DNA from: Coriobacteriaceae bacterium
GTDB lineage: Bacteria > Actinomycetota > Coriobacteriia > Coriobacteriales > QAMH01
Direction of reading: 5' to 3'
NCBI GenBank assembly: GCA_025992705.1
Contig: DAJPGJ010000001.1
Span: 62,001-126,000 of the forward strand
Length of the DNA stretch: 64,000 bases
Shown: in pieces, positions 25,128-33,315 of the stretch
How the letters are laid out: every line of letters starts with the position of its first letter
Position numbering within the stretch: the stretch's first letter is position 1
Translations under genes and position numbers: made by a program
Notes under the pieces: generated by a model
The model's database searches: none
What the model saw: the letters and a program-made list of their open reading frames with translations, nothing else
Told to the model about the DNA's origin: nothing

Positions 25128-25211
25128 GGGGCAAGTGGGACAGGGGGACAGGTCATTTGTCCCACGAACCCCAGTGGGACAAATGACCTGTCCCCCTGTC
25201 CCACTTGCCCC
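25128..25211. repeat. Perfect inverted repeat with 38-bp arms (REP-like, GGGACA family)
   Basis: Two exactly complementary 38-bp arms (25128-25165 and 25174-25211) flank eight bases. The arms contain two smaller palindromic blocks: GTGGGACA near the arm ends and GGGGGACAGG internally. It lies between the MerR gene (ends 25224) and the FAD gene (starts 25061), so it may also work as a terminator for the MerR gene. Confidence 0.85.
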
Positions 25212-25223
25212 CTGATACCTTCC

Positions 25224-25982
25224 CTATCCCTGCGAGGCGCGTATCGCCTCCACCAGAAACTCGGTGGCGCCTTCGCCGGCTGCCGAATCGTAGTAGCTCA
25301 CGAAGCGCGGGTCGGCCAGGTAGCCCTGCGCCAAGCCCAGATACTGATCCGGCTCGGGGGCCTTTCCCCAGTGGATGCTAATCCAGCGCCTGTGCATGCG
25401 CACCAGCTCCTGGGCCGCATCGCCCACGGGATCGCCCGTGGCCATGGCAAGGCGCAATTGCACCTTGATCGATTCCTCCAGAAGCTCCTTGGCGTCCCAC
25501 TCGTCCTTGGTGAGGGCCATCATGCGAGCGTTGGCGTCCTCGATGACGTCATCGCCGTAAAGCCTGCGCGCCTCCTCGCCGTACTCGTTTTCGAAATCGC
25601 GCAGCCCCTGCTCCTTCATCATCTCGAAGCTGTCTTTCGTGCTCATGTCCTTCATCCTCTCGATGGTTGTCAGTGCGGCTCTCGTCCTTTCGATTGCCGC
25701 GTCCAATGACGCTCCCTGCGATTCGAGAGCGTGAAGATGCGCACGGAGCGTGCTGGCGAGGTCGATGCCGGCATCTTGCATGAGCCTGCGAATGGTGGCC
25801 AACGGCAGATGACACGAGCGCAGGGCGAGCACCTGCGCGAGACGCCTCGCATCCGCCTCGTCGTACACACGGTAGCCTCCATCGCTTCGGTGGGGCGAGA
25901 TGAGCCCTTGCTCCTCGTAGTAACGCAAGGCCCGCGAGCTTATACCGGCTTGCGTTGCCATTTGGCCAATGGTCATCGTCAT
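25224..25982 (-). CDS. MerR family regulator with TipAS domain
   Basis: A 252-residue protein. The MerR helix-turn-helix occupies residues 1-70 (IGQMATQAGISSRALRYYEE, SDGGYRVYDEADARR), a coiled coil follows to about residue 115, and the C-terminal 120 residues form a TipAS-type domain (FENEYGEEARRLYG, then MHRRWISIHWG). TipAS domains in thiopeptide-responsive regulators bind peptide antibiotics. It is upstream and co-oriented with the FAD/molybdopterin operon, separated by the 38-bp-arm hairpin, and could regulate it or a distant drug response. Confidence 0.88.
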   Translation of the reverse strand: MTMTIGQMATQAGISSRALRYYEEQGLISPHRSDGGYRVYDEADARRLAQVLALRSCHLPLATIRRLMQDAGIDLASTLRAHLHALESQGASLDAAIERTRAALTTIERMKDMSTKDSFEMMKEQGLRDFENEYGEEARRLYGDDVIEDANARMMALTKDEWDAKELLEESIKVQLRLAMATGDPVGDAAQELVRMHRRWISIHWGKAPEPDQYLGLAQGYLADPRFVSYYDSAAGEGATEFLVEAIRASQG

Positions 25983-25996
25983 GATCGCGATCCTTC

Positions 25997-26308
25997 CTAA
26001 CCCATTGCTCCATACGTGTCTTCGAGAGGCATCATGGGCCCTGACGTGACGAGAGGGTCAAGCGCTTTTGCGAACTTTTTCGCGCATAAAGGAAAGGAGC
26101 CCCGAGAGGCTCCTTCTTGTCCAATCTGGCGTCGCCAGTCCTGCTTTGCCTTTGCGCGATCATACTTCTTGCTGCCATGGGGACCATAGCCACCGGCAAA
26201 CGCATCGTATCGCGGCATCTTCGCAAGCGTCGCCTCTTCGGACGTCTGCCGCCATACTGCACCGGTCTTTGGCACGTTGTGTTTCTTCGCGCGTTTCTTC
26301 TTGGACAT
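25997..26308 (-). CDS. Small basic protein, unknown
   Basis: A 103-residue lysine- and glycine-rich protein beginning MSKKKRAKKHNVPKTG and containing PRYDAFAGGYGPHGSKKYDRAK. I do not recognise the family. The basic N-terminus suggests nucleic-acid binding. ATG at 26308 follows a strong AAGGAGGTGA; a GTG at 26317 overlaps that site. It is followed by the MerR gene 14 bp later and may share its transcript. Confidence 0.65.
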   Translation of the reverse strand: MSKKKRAKKHNVPKTGAVWRQTSEEATLAKMPRYDAFAGGYGPHGSKKYDRAKAKQDWRRQIGQEGASRGSFPLCAKKFAKALDPLVTSGPMMPLEDTYGAMG

Positions 26309-26341
26309 CAGCCTCACCTCCTTCGCGTCACCGATATATTA

Positions 26342-26376
26342 GAATGAGACAATTGCTCTGAGCAAGTGTCTCATTC
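26342..26376. repeat. REP-like palindrome (GAATGAGACA family)
   Basis: GAATGAGACAATTGCT and AGCAAGTGTCTCATTC flank three bases, one mismatch. The same outer sequence recurs at 47926-47960 and 56006-56038. It lies in the leader of the UvrA-like gene (start 26393) and could affect its expression. Confidence 0.75.
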
Positions 26377-26392
26377 CCGATGGAGAGCTGAT

Positions 26393-28993
26393 ATGCCAGA
26401 CAAACACAATGACGCTTCCTGCAGCATCGGTGACATCGTCTTTCGCGAGCCGGCCGCCATCGAGGTGCGCGGTGCGCGCGTCCACAACCTGAAGGACATC
26501 GACGTCGACATTCCGTTGCACCGGATGGTCGGCATCGCCGGCGTGTCCGGGTCGGGCAAGAGCTCGCTTGCCCTGGGCGTGCTGTACGCGGAGGGAAGCC
26601 GTCGTTACCTCGAGGCGCTTTCCACCTACACGCGCCGCCGCATCAGCCAGACCACGCGTGCGCAGGTGGATGAGGTCTTGCACGTGCCGGCTGCCATCGC
26701 GCTGCGCCAGCGCCCTTCCACGCCCGGGGTGCACTCCACCTTCGGAACCTCCACCGAACTGCTCAACTACCTGCGCCTCATGTTCTCGCGTCTGGGTAGC
26801 CACGAATGCCCTAACGGCCATCACGTGCCGCCCAGCCTCAACGTGGCTGCCGAAAAGCCGCTCGAGTGTCCCGTCTGCCACGAGACGTTCTATGGTCCGA
26901 GCGCCGAGGACCTCGCCTTCAACAGCGCGGGCGCCTGCCCCACCTGCGGGGGCACGGGCGTCGTGCGCGAAATCGACGAGTCGACGCTCATCGCCGATGA
27001 CTCGCTCATGCTCGAAGAAGGCGCGGTCGCTCCCTGGCGCCAGCTCATGTGGTCGCTCATGCCGCAGGTCGCCCAGGAAATGGGCGTGCGCATCGACGTG
27101 CCCTATCGCGACCTCACCGATCACGAGAAAGAAATCGTGCTGCACGGGCCCATGGAGAAGCGCCATATCCTCTACGTGCCCAAGAACAAGAGCCACGCCA
27201 CCGAGCTCGACTTCACATACTACAGCGCGGTCAACACGGTAAAGAACGCCCTTGCCAAGGTGAAGGATGAAAAGGGACTTGCCCGCGTTGCGCGCTTCCT
27301 CAAGCAGGGAACCTGCCCGGATTGCCATGGAACCCGCCTCTCGGCCAGGGCGCGCTCGAGCCTTCTGGACGATATGAACCTGACGCAAGCCACGGCCCAG
27401 ACCCTCGATGAGCTGGCGGCATGGGTCCCGACGCTTCCGGACAAGCTGCCCGGGGAAATGCGCCCCATGGCCCAGGCGATTGTCGCGGAGATGAACGAGC
27501 CGATGCATCGCCTGCAGCAGCTCGGCCTCGGCTACCTGAGCCTGGACCGTGCCGGCTCTACGCTTTCCAACGGCGAGCTGCAGCGCGTCCAGTTGGCTCG
27601 CGCCGTGCGCACGCGCACTACCGGCGTGCTCTACGTGCTCGACGAGCCCTCCATTGGTCTGCACCCCTCCAACGTCGAGGGGCTGCTCGGCGTCATCGAC
27701 GACCTCATGGGCGATGGCAACTCGGTTGTCGTGGTGGACCATGACCTCAGCGTGCTCAGGGCCACGGACTACATCGTGGAGATCGGCCCCGGATCAGGCT
27801 CAAGCGGTGGTCGCGTCATCGCCCAGGGCACTGTCGGCCAGATCGAGGCAGACCCGGCTTCCCGCATCGGGCCCTATCTCTCGGGCGCAAAGCACATACA
27901 TGTGCGCGAACGTGCAAATGACGAGGTTATGTTCGAGAAAGGTGCTATCGAGCTCGAGACGTTGCCCCTGCATACCGTGAAATCGCTTTCCGTGAAGATT
28001 CCCCTGGGGCGTACGACAGCAATCACCGGCGTCTCGGGATCGGGAAAGACCACCCTCGTCCTCGAGAGCCTCATCCCTGCACTGCAAGCGGCGCTTGACG
28101 GCAAGAAGCCACCTTCGCATGTCCGTAGCATCGACGCGCCGGGCATCAAGCGCGTCCATCTCATCGACGCGACACCCATCGGAGCAAACGTTCGGTCGAC
28201 GGTGGCTACCTATTCCGGCATCATGGACGACTTGCGCCGGGCATTCGCCGCGACGCCTGCCGCCAAGGATCGCAAGCTCAAGGCCGGCGCCTTCTCCTAC
28301 AACACGGGAAGCCTACGCTGCCCCACCTGCGACGGCACGGGCCAGATATCGCTCGACGTCCAGTTCCTTCCCGATGTCGACATCATGTGTCCCGACTGTC
28401 ACGGTTCGCGCTACGGCCAGGACGCCTATGGCATACGCTTGCCATTTGAGGATATCGACGGATGTCGCGACGAAACGGAAGAACCAGCGGGCACGCCCGA
28501 CAATCTGACCGAGGAACTTTCCCTGCCCGACGTCCTCGCGCTCACGGTGGACGAGCTGCTTTGCATGGCATCCACGAGCATCCCCAAGGCGAAGGCAAAG
28601 TTGCAGACGCTCTCCGACCTGGGCCTGGGATATCTCACCCTCGGCGAGTCGACACCCGCGCTCTCGGGCGGCGAAGCCCAGCGCCTCAAGCTCGCCGGAG
28701 AGATGCACAAGAAGCAGCAAGATGCCCTTTTCGTCTTCGACGAGCCCACCATCGGGCTGCATCCGGCAGACGTGGAGGTATTGCTACGCGTCTTGCAAAA
28801 GCTGGTGGACAAGGGCGCGACGATCATTGTCATCGAACATGACCTCGACCTCATCGCGAACTCCGATTACGTGATCGACATGGGTCCGGGCGGCGGCGAG
28901 GCAGGTGGCGAAATCGTCTGTGCCGGCACGCCCGAACATGTCGCCGCATGTGCGAAAAGCGTGACGGGAAGGTACCTCAAGCCGCTACTGTGA
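26393..28993 (+). CDS. UvrA-like ABC ATPase lacking the UvrB-binding domain
   Basis: An 866-residue protein with tandem ABC ATPase modules: Walker A GVSGSGKSSLA near residue 50 and GVSGSGKTTLV in the second half, signatures LSNGELQRVQLA and LSGGEAQRLKLA, and two zinc-finger regions (CPVC...CPTC; CPTC...CPDC). In standard UvrA about 115 residues that bind UvrB lie between the two cysteine pairs of the first finger; here that insert is missing. Such short UvrA homologues are linked to drug resistance (DrrC type) rather than classical excision repair. ATG at 26393 follows GGAGAG. A REP-like palindrome lies just upstream. Confidence 0.9.
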   Translation: MPDKHNDASCSIGDIVFREPAAIEVRGARVHNLKDIDVDIPLHRMVGIAGVSGSGKSSLALGVLYAEGSRRYLEALSTYTRRRISQTTRAQVDEVLHVPAAIALRQRPSTPGVHSTFGTSTELLNYLRLMFSRLGSHECPNGHHVPPSLNVAAEKPLECPVCHETFYGPSAEDLAFNSAGACPTCGGTGVVREIDESTLIADDSLMLEEGAVAPWRQLMWSLMPQVAQEMGVRIDVPYRDLTDHEKEIVLHGPMEKRHILYVPKNKSHATELDFTYYSAVNTVKNALAKVKDEKGLARVARFLKQGTCPDCHGTRLSARARSSLLDDMNLTQATAQTLDELAAWVPTLPDKLPGEMRPMAQAIVAEMNEPMHRLQQLGLGYLSLDRAGSTLSNGELQRVQLARAVRTRTTGVLYVLDEPSIGLHPSNVEGLLGVIDDLMGDGNSVVVVDHDLSVLRATDYIVEIGPGSGSSGGRVIAQGTVGQIEADPASRIGPYLSGAKHIHVRERANDEVMFEKGAIELETLPLHTVKSLSVKIPLGRTTAITGVSGSGKTTLVLESLIPALQAALDGKKPPSHVRSIDAPGIKRVHLIDATPIGANVRSTVATYSGIMDDLRRAFAATPAAKDRKLKAGAFSYNTGSLRCPTCDGTGQISLDVQFLPDVDIMCPDCHGSRYGQDAYGIRLPFEDIDGCRDETEEPAGTPDNLTEELSLPDVLALTVDELLCMASTSIPKAKAKLQTLSDLGLGYLTLGESTPALSGGEAQRLKLAGEMHKKQQDALFVFDEPTIGLHPADVEVLLRVLQKLVDKGATIIVIEHDLDLIANSDYVIDMGPGGGEAGGEIVCAGTPEHVAACAKSVTGRYLKPLL

Positions 28994-29010
28994 CGCGACA
29001 GACCACTCCG

Positions 29011-29988
29011 TCAGCGCGTGAGCACCTCGGCGTTCACGCAGCTTTCGGGCTTCTTGCCGAGTACCACGTCGATGGCGTTTTGCGTGCAGCGCGTGCGAAG
29101 CTGGACGGCCGTTTCCTCGGACCAGTAGGCAACATGCGGTGTGAGCACCGTATGCGGTGCCTTACAGATGGGCGCATCAGGCGCGATGGGCTCCTCCTCG
29201 AACACGTCAATGCCAGCGCCCCAAAGCTTGCCCGCGATAAGTGCCTGGGCCAGCGCATCGGTATCCACGACAGCACCACGCGAGGTGTTGACAACGATGG
29301 CGTCGGGCTTCATGGTGGCGATGCGCTCCGCATCAAGCAAATGATGGGTCTCTGGTGTCAGCGCCGTGTGAAAGCTCACGATATCAGCCCGTGCAAACAG
29401 GTCATCCAGGCTCACATACGGGAAGTCCTCCGGCGTGAAACGCCCCGGTACCCCCTTGCGATCCCAGACCATGACGTCGAAACCAAGTCCACGCGCCTTG
29501 CGCGCCGTCGCCCGGCCAATATGCCCGTACCCGACAATGCCGAAACTTCGCCCCTGCACCTGCCCGAGCGGGCGGCGTTTGTGAAAGTCCCACACGCCCT
29601 GCCGCATGTCGGCATCCATCTCGTTAATGCGACGCAGCACGCACATCGCAAGCGCGATGGCGTGATCGGAGACGACCTCCGTACCGTAGCCGGGAACATT
29701 GCAAACCGCAGTACCGTTCTTGGTGGCCGCAGCTACGTCGATGTTGTCGACACCCGTGCCCGTCTTGCTCACGACCTTGAGTTTTGGCAGCGCCTGGAAC
29801 ACCGCGGCGGTATAGTCACCATATGAGGTGATGGCGCCATCGGCATCCTGCAAGTGTTCGATGAGCGCCTCGGGGGCACGGTCATCCTCGTTTCCGAATG
29901 CGGCGAACTCGATGCCGGCAGCCTCGACCATTTGCCTCTCGAGCGCGGTATCCCCGAGATCGAAATCTGACACGACGATTTTCGACAT
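29011..29988 (-). CDS. D-isomer 2-hydroxyacid dehydrogenase (CtBP-like)
   Basis: A 325-residue NAD-dependent dehydrogenase. The dinucleotide motif is FGIVGYGHIGRATARKARGLG near residue 145, the conserved NTSRGAVVDTDAL near 230, and the catalytic His in PHVAYWSEE near 290; the Arg and Glu of the family are in place. It converts 2-keto acids and D-2-hydroxyacids; substrate unknown. ATG at 29988 follows GGGGGAG. It is divergent from the GNAT gene at 30110 and converges with the UvrA-like gene. Confidence 0.9.
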   Translation of the reverse strand: MSKIVVSDFDLGDTALERQMVEAAGIEFAAFGNEDDRAPEALIEHLQDADGAITSYGDYTAAVFQALPKLKVVSKTGTGVDNIDVAAATKNGTAVCNVPGYGTEVVSDHAIALAMCVLRRINEMDADMRQGVWDFHKRRPLGQVQGRSFGIVGYGHIGRATARKARGLGFDVMVWDRKGVPGRFTPEDFPYVSLDDLFARADIVSFHTALTPETHHLLDAERIATMKPDAIVVNTSRGAVVDTDALAQALIAGKLWGAGIDVFEEEPIAPDAPICKAPHTVLTPHVAYWSEETAVQLRTRCTQNAIDVVLGKKPESCVNAEVLTR

Positions 29989-30109
29989 GGCATGCTCCCC
30001 CGAACGGTTGGATGGTGCCCCCATCTTAAGTCTTTGACGCACGCACGTCTCCCCGTGCCGTACAATCGCATAGAGTATCTGTCTGGCTTCTCATGCGAGA
30101 AGGAGCAAC

Positions 30110-30571
30110 ATGGAATACGTTACCGCTGGTCCAGAGCATATCGACGGGATTCACCACGTCATGCAGTCCACGATCCGCGCGGTGTATCCCAAATATTACC
30201 CAACCGAAGTCGTCGACTTCTTCTGCCAGTTGCACAGTCGCAAGCACGTGCAAGAGGGTGTCGAGTCCGGCAACAGGGACGTGCTCCTGGACGAGGGCAA
30301 GGTCGTTGGCGTGGGTTGCGCTGACGGAAACCACATCACGAGTGTGTACGTGCTTCCCGAATGTCAGGGGCGGGGTTTCGGCTCACATATCCTCGATTGT
30401 CTGGAAGCGCGCATCGCTCGCGAACACGAAACCGCCGTGCTGGACGCATCACTTCCTGCCGTGATGCTTTACGAGCACCGGGGCTACAAGACGACGGGAC
30501 ACGGCGTGCTCGACGTCGGCAACGACGTGAAGCTCGTATACGAGATCATGGAGAAGCAGCTGCGCACGTGA
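30110..30571 (+). CDS. GNAT family N-acetyltransferase
   Basis: A 153-residue single GNAT domain. The acetyl-CoA pyrophosphate loop is seen in VYVLPECQGRGFGSHIL (Q/RxxGxG/A), followed by a helix and the YEHRGYKTTG strand typical of the fold. The acceptor is unknown. ATG at 30110 follows GAAGGAGC. Divergent from the hydroxyacid dehydrogenase. Confidence 0.9.
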   Translation: MEYVTAGPEHIDGIHHVMQSTIRAVYPKYYPTEVVDFFCQLHSRKHVQEGVESGNRDVLLDEGKVVGVGCADGNHITSVYVLPECQGRGFGSHILDCLEARIAREHETAVLDASLPAVMLYEHRGYKTTGHGVLDVGNDVKLVYEIMEKQLRT

Positions 30572-30615
30572 TTAAGTTGCCCCAACCGTCAGGACTACAA
30601 ACCGGCAAGCTGGAG

Positions 30616-30981
30616 CTATAGACCCAGTGCTCGCATCCAGGCATCTTCCTTGAAACCAGGAATCGCCATCGCGTTGGTCACCAGCAGGGGACGTTTCACG
30701 AGCATGCCATCGCTTGCCAACAGGGCGTATTGCGCGGCTTCGTCCATGTCGGGCAGCTTCTTCGACAGCTCCATCTCACGGTAGAGCATACCGCTCGTGT
30801 TGAAGAAGCGCTTGAGGGGGAGCCCGCTTCGCTCGTGCCATGCGCGAAGCTCGTCGGCGCTGGGGTTGTCCTCCACGATGTGGCGCGTCGTATAGCTCAC
30901 ACCATGCTCGTCAAGCCATTTTTTGGCCTTCTTGCAGGTGGAGCACTTCGGGTATTCCAGAAACAGGACTTCGTTGGACAT
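30616..30981 (-). CDS. ArsC/Spx family protein (YffB-like)
   Basis: A 121-residue thioredoxin-fold protein with YPKCSTCKKAKKWL (CxxC at the N-terminus of helix 1) and the family tail LLVTNAMAIPGFKEDAW. It resembles YffB/arsenate-reductase-like proteins rather than true Spx. The role may be glutathione-independent thiol reduction. It follows the ABM gene by 14 bp and ends a run of minus-strand genes with msrA, suggesting a thiol/oxidative-stress operon. Confidence 0.88.
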   Translation of the reverse strand: MSNEVLFLEYPKCSTCKKAKKWLDEHGVSYTTRHIVEDNPSADELRAWHERSGLPLKRFFNTSGMLYREMELSKKLPDMDEAAQYALLASDGMLVKRPLLVTNAMAIPGFKEDAWMRALGL

Positions 30982-30995
30982 GACAGCTCTCCTTG

Positions 30996-31343
30996 CTAAA
31001 ACAAGCTCTCGCCGAGGTACTTGTCATGGGGCATTACGAGACAGCGCTCAATGGGCTTCCAGTAGCTTTCGTACAGGGCTTTCTGGGCTAGCCCGTAGTT
31101 TTCCTTCGAGTCAAACTCCCAGACGAGCACATACTTCACGCTCTTCACGACACGTGTGAGTTCGATGGGTGGCAGGCCATCGCGAATCTGCTCCATGTCG
31201 ACACGATATCCACGTTTGATGAAGCGCAGCGACAAAAGGCCCGGCTGTTGCTCGAGAAGCTCTTTTGCCTCCAACATGAGTGTCTCGAATTCCTCGACCT
31301 TCTGTGGTTTCACCTGATATATGCACACTTCTACAAATGACAT
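30996..31343 (-). CDS. Antibiotic biosynthesis monooxygenase (ABM) domain protein
   Basis: A 115-residue ferredoxin-like alpha+beta barrel: FVEVCIYQVKPQKVEEFETL, then a core EQQPGLLSLRFIKRGYRVD and a C-terminal VWEFDSKENYGLAQKAL. Members include monooxygenases and haem-degrading or detoxifying enzymes; many have unknown function. ATG at 31343 follows AAGAGGAG. It is 13 bp downstream of msrA and upstream of the ArsC-like gene. Confidence 0.8.
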   Translation of the reverse strand: MSFVEVCIYQVKPQKVEEFETLMLEAKELLEQQPGLLSLRFIKRGYRVDMEQIRDGLPPIELTRVVKSVKYVLVWEFDSKENYGLAQKALYESYWKPIERCLVMPHDKYLGESLF

Positions 31344-31356
31344 TGCTGCTCCTCTT

Positions 31357-31881
31357 TCAAGCCCCGAAATCCGCCGCGTGCTCGGCGATAAACGCGTTGG
31401 CATCCGCGAGATTCACATGGCAGTAGCCAAAAGGGTTTTTGCCAAGATAGTCCTGATGATAGTCCTCGGCCGGATGGAAGTTTGCGAGCAGTGCAGCTTC
31501 CACACGTGGCTGTTTTCCAGCTTTGTGCGCAAGCTCCATGAGCAATGATTCTGCCGCACGGGCATCCGCCGGGTCCGTCCAGTAGATTCCGGTGCGATAC
31601 TGCGTGCCCACGTCATTGCCCTGGCGATTGAGTGAAAATGGGTCGATGGTGCGCAAGTAGGCCCGCAAGAGCAACGGCAGCGAGATCACGCCAGCGTCAT
31701 ACGTGACCTTCACGGCTTCAGCCGCGTTTGTCGTGCCCGCGCACACATCCTCGTAGCTCGGATTCTCGACGCTCGCATTTGCGTAGCCGACCTCGGTGTC
31801 GATGACACCGGGGAGCTTCTTCAGATACGCTTCGGTGCCCCAGAAGCACCCGCCGGCAAGATATATCTCATGTACGTTCAT
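31357..31881 (-). CDS. msrA: Peptide-methionine (S)-S-oxide reductase
   Basis: A 174-residue MsrA. The catalytic motif GGCFWGTEAYLKKLPGV near residue 10 contains the active-site Cys; VGYANASVENPSYEDVC is the conserved following loop and PAEDYHQDYLGKNPFGYC gives the C-terminal substrate region. It reduces methionine sulphoxide in proteins. First gene of the msrA-ABM-ArsC-like run; the DinJ/YafQ pair lies six bases upstream on the same strand. Confidence 0.95.
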   Translation of the reverse strand: MNVHEIYLAGGCFWGTEAYLKKLPGVIDTEVGYANASVENPSYEDVCAGTTNAAEAVKVTYDAGVISLPLLLRAYLRTIDPFSLNRQGNDVGTQYRTGIYWTDPADARAAESLLMELAHKAGKQPRVEAALLANFHPAEDYHQDYLGKNPFGYCHVNLADANAFIAEHAADFGA

Positions 31882-31887
31882 GATGCC

Positions 31888-32181
31888 TCACGAGCGAAAT
31901 ATCTCGTCGTGGCTTCCCGTGCGTTGAAAATACGCGACATCATCGCGAACTGCCCACACGAGCAGCCAATTGCCAGCATTGCAGACATGGCATTCGTTGG
32001 AACCATCCCATGCACCGCCGAGCGTGTGCATGTCATGCCGACGAATGAGTTCTTCGCGTGACTCAATCGTGTTTTCGAGGATGAGCTTGATAACCGGCCG
32101 CAGGGCACTCGTATCAACGTGCTTCTTTTGCAGCCTCTTGATATCGCGCAAGATGGCGGGTGCAAAATCAGAATCCAGCAT
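31888..32181 (-). CDS. YafQ family mRNA interferase toxin
   Basis: A 97-residue RelE-superfamily toxin of the YafQ type: DIKRLQKKHVD, then HTLGGAWDGSNECHVCNAGNW and YFQRTGSHDEIF near the C-terminus; the catalytic His and Phe/Tyr of the tail are present. It would cleave ribosome-bound mRNA. The start is three bases after the antitoxin stop, and the pair is probably autoregulated. Confidence 0.92.
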   Translation of the reverse strand: MLDSDFAPAILRDIKRLQKKHVDTSALRPVIKLILENTIESREELIRRHDMHTLGGAWDGSNECHVCNAGNWLLVWAVRDDVAYFQRTGSHDEIFRS

Positions 32182-32184
32182 GGG

Positions 32185-32454
32185 CTATATCCCCAATGCC
32201 TCGAATAGCTCTTCAGCTGTCTTGAAGCGACCGCCCTTGCCACTTGCAATCATCTCGTTCGTCTCGCGGATGGCCTCGAGGCTCTCCTCGTTGGGCTCTT
32301 CCTCGCAAAGGTCAAGCGGAATGCGCCTCGTGCGCGCAATCTGCGCCCAGAGGGCACGAGTGACACTTGCCAAATCGAGGCCGTAGAACTTGGCGACCTC
32401 TGCCGCCTCGTTCTTAATGTTTTCGTCTACGCGTATCGCATATGTCGTGCTCAT
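32185..32454 (-). CDS. RelB/DinJ family antitoxin
   Basis: An 89-residue protein with the ribbon-helix-helix start TTYAIRVDENIKNEAAEVAK and FYGLDLASVTRALWAQIAR, followed by a helical toxin-binding tail ending in TAEELFEALGI. It should neutralise the YafQ toxin and repress the operon. ATG at 32454 follows GAGGACATC. A palindrome lies immediately upstream. Confidence 0.92.
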   Translation of the reverse strand: MSTTYAIRVDENIKNEAAEVAKFYGLDLASVTRALWAQIARTRRIPLDLCEEEPNEESLEAIRETNEMIASGKGGRFKTAEELFEALGI

Positions 32455-32469
32455 GATGTCCTCACTTCA

Positions 32470-32508
32470 TGTTTACATTTGTTATACATATAATAACATT
32501 TGCAAACA
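32470..32508. promoter_or_regulatory. AT-rich inverted repeat, likely DinJ/YafQ operator
   Basis: TGTTTACATTTGTTAT and ATAACATTTGCAAACA flank seven bases; 13 of 16 positions pair. It lies 16 bp upstream of the antitoxin start, where DinJ-type ribbon-helix-helix complexes bind, and overlaps the probable promoter. Confidence 0.5.
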
Positions 32509-32589
32509 TCCGAAACAATCACGCGAATGATTAAAGGCAGGTCGTGAGATAATGCGCTGCAAGAATCAACGAGCCCCGAAGGGTATTTC

Positions 32590-33315
32590 ATGACACGAGT
32601 TACTGACATACAGTGCGTGGACGGCGATATCGCCCAGGCCCCAGTGCTCGATGTGGCGGATGTCGTCGCGCTCGAGCAGCGCGTCGCACGGGATGGCACC
32701 TCGTTGTTCGATCTCATGACACGCGCGGGAACCGCTCTTGCTCGCGCGGTCGAAGCGCACGCTGTGCCCGGCGCCACGATTGTCATCCTCGCGGGCTCGG
32801 GCAACAACGGTGGCGACGGGTGGGTGGCCGCGCGTGCACTTGCCGCGGCAGATCGCAACGTCACGCTCGTCAGCAAGGTCGTCCCCGAAGAGCTAACGGC
32901 GGAGCCAGCCCGCACGGCTGCGCTCGAGTCTGCATCTACCGGTAGCTTTGACCTTGCCATCGCCCCGTCAGATGCGAAACTGGCACGGTTGCTCGACAAC
33001 GCCGATGTCATTGTCGACGCGATACTTGGCACCGGCTTTGCCCACGACCGGGTACGCGAGCCCTACGCAACGTGGATTCGTCTGGCAAACGAGGCGCATC
33101 GCAAGCACGGTGTGCGCATCGTCGCAGCCGATTGCCCCAGCGGACTCAGTGCCCAAACCGGCGCAACCGCCAGCGAATGCATCGCGGCCGACGAGACCGT
33201 TACGATGATCGTGCCCAAGACCGGGCTTCTGGAATCGCAAGCGCGTCCATACGTGGGCACGCTTCTGCTTGCCCTGCTCATCTCGATTGAGGAGTATTTT
33301 GATGACCTGCTTTGA
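32590..33315 (+). CDS. nnrE: NAD(P)H-hydrate epimerase domain protein
   Basis: A 241-residue YjeF N-terminal domain: VVALEQRVARDGTSLFDLMTRAG, the ATIVILAGSGNNGGDGW loop, DVIVDAILGTGF and VAADCPSGL. This enzyme interconverts R- and S-NADHX/NADPHX, repairing damaged cofactors. The usual fused C-terminal dehydratase domain is absent, so the second step must be encoded elsewhere. ATG at 32590 follows GAAGGG. It overlaps the aldo/keto reductase start by 14 bp, so the two are coupled. Confidence 0.88.
   Translation: MTRVTDIQCVDGDIAQAPVLDVADVVALEQRVARDGTSLFDLMTRAGTALARAVEAHAVPGATIVILAGSGNNGGDGWVAARALAAADRNVTLVSKVVPEELTAEPARTAALESASTGSFDLAIAPSDAKLARLLDNADVIVDAILGTGFAHDRVREPYATWIRLANEAHRKHGVRIVAADCPSGLSAQTGATASECIAADETVTMIVPKTGLLESQARPYVGTLLLALLISIEEYFDDLL

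Noticed and set aside
32451..33032. Minus-strand 193-codon frame over nnrE
   Set aside because: Serine/alanine-rich shadow of a conserved enzyme; overlaps the DinJ operator region.
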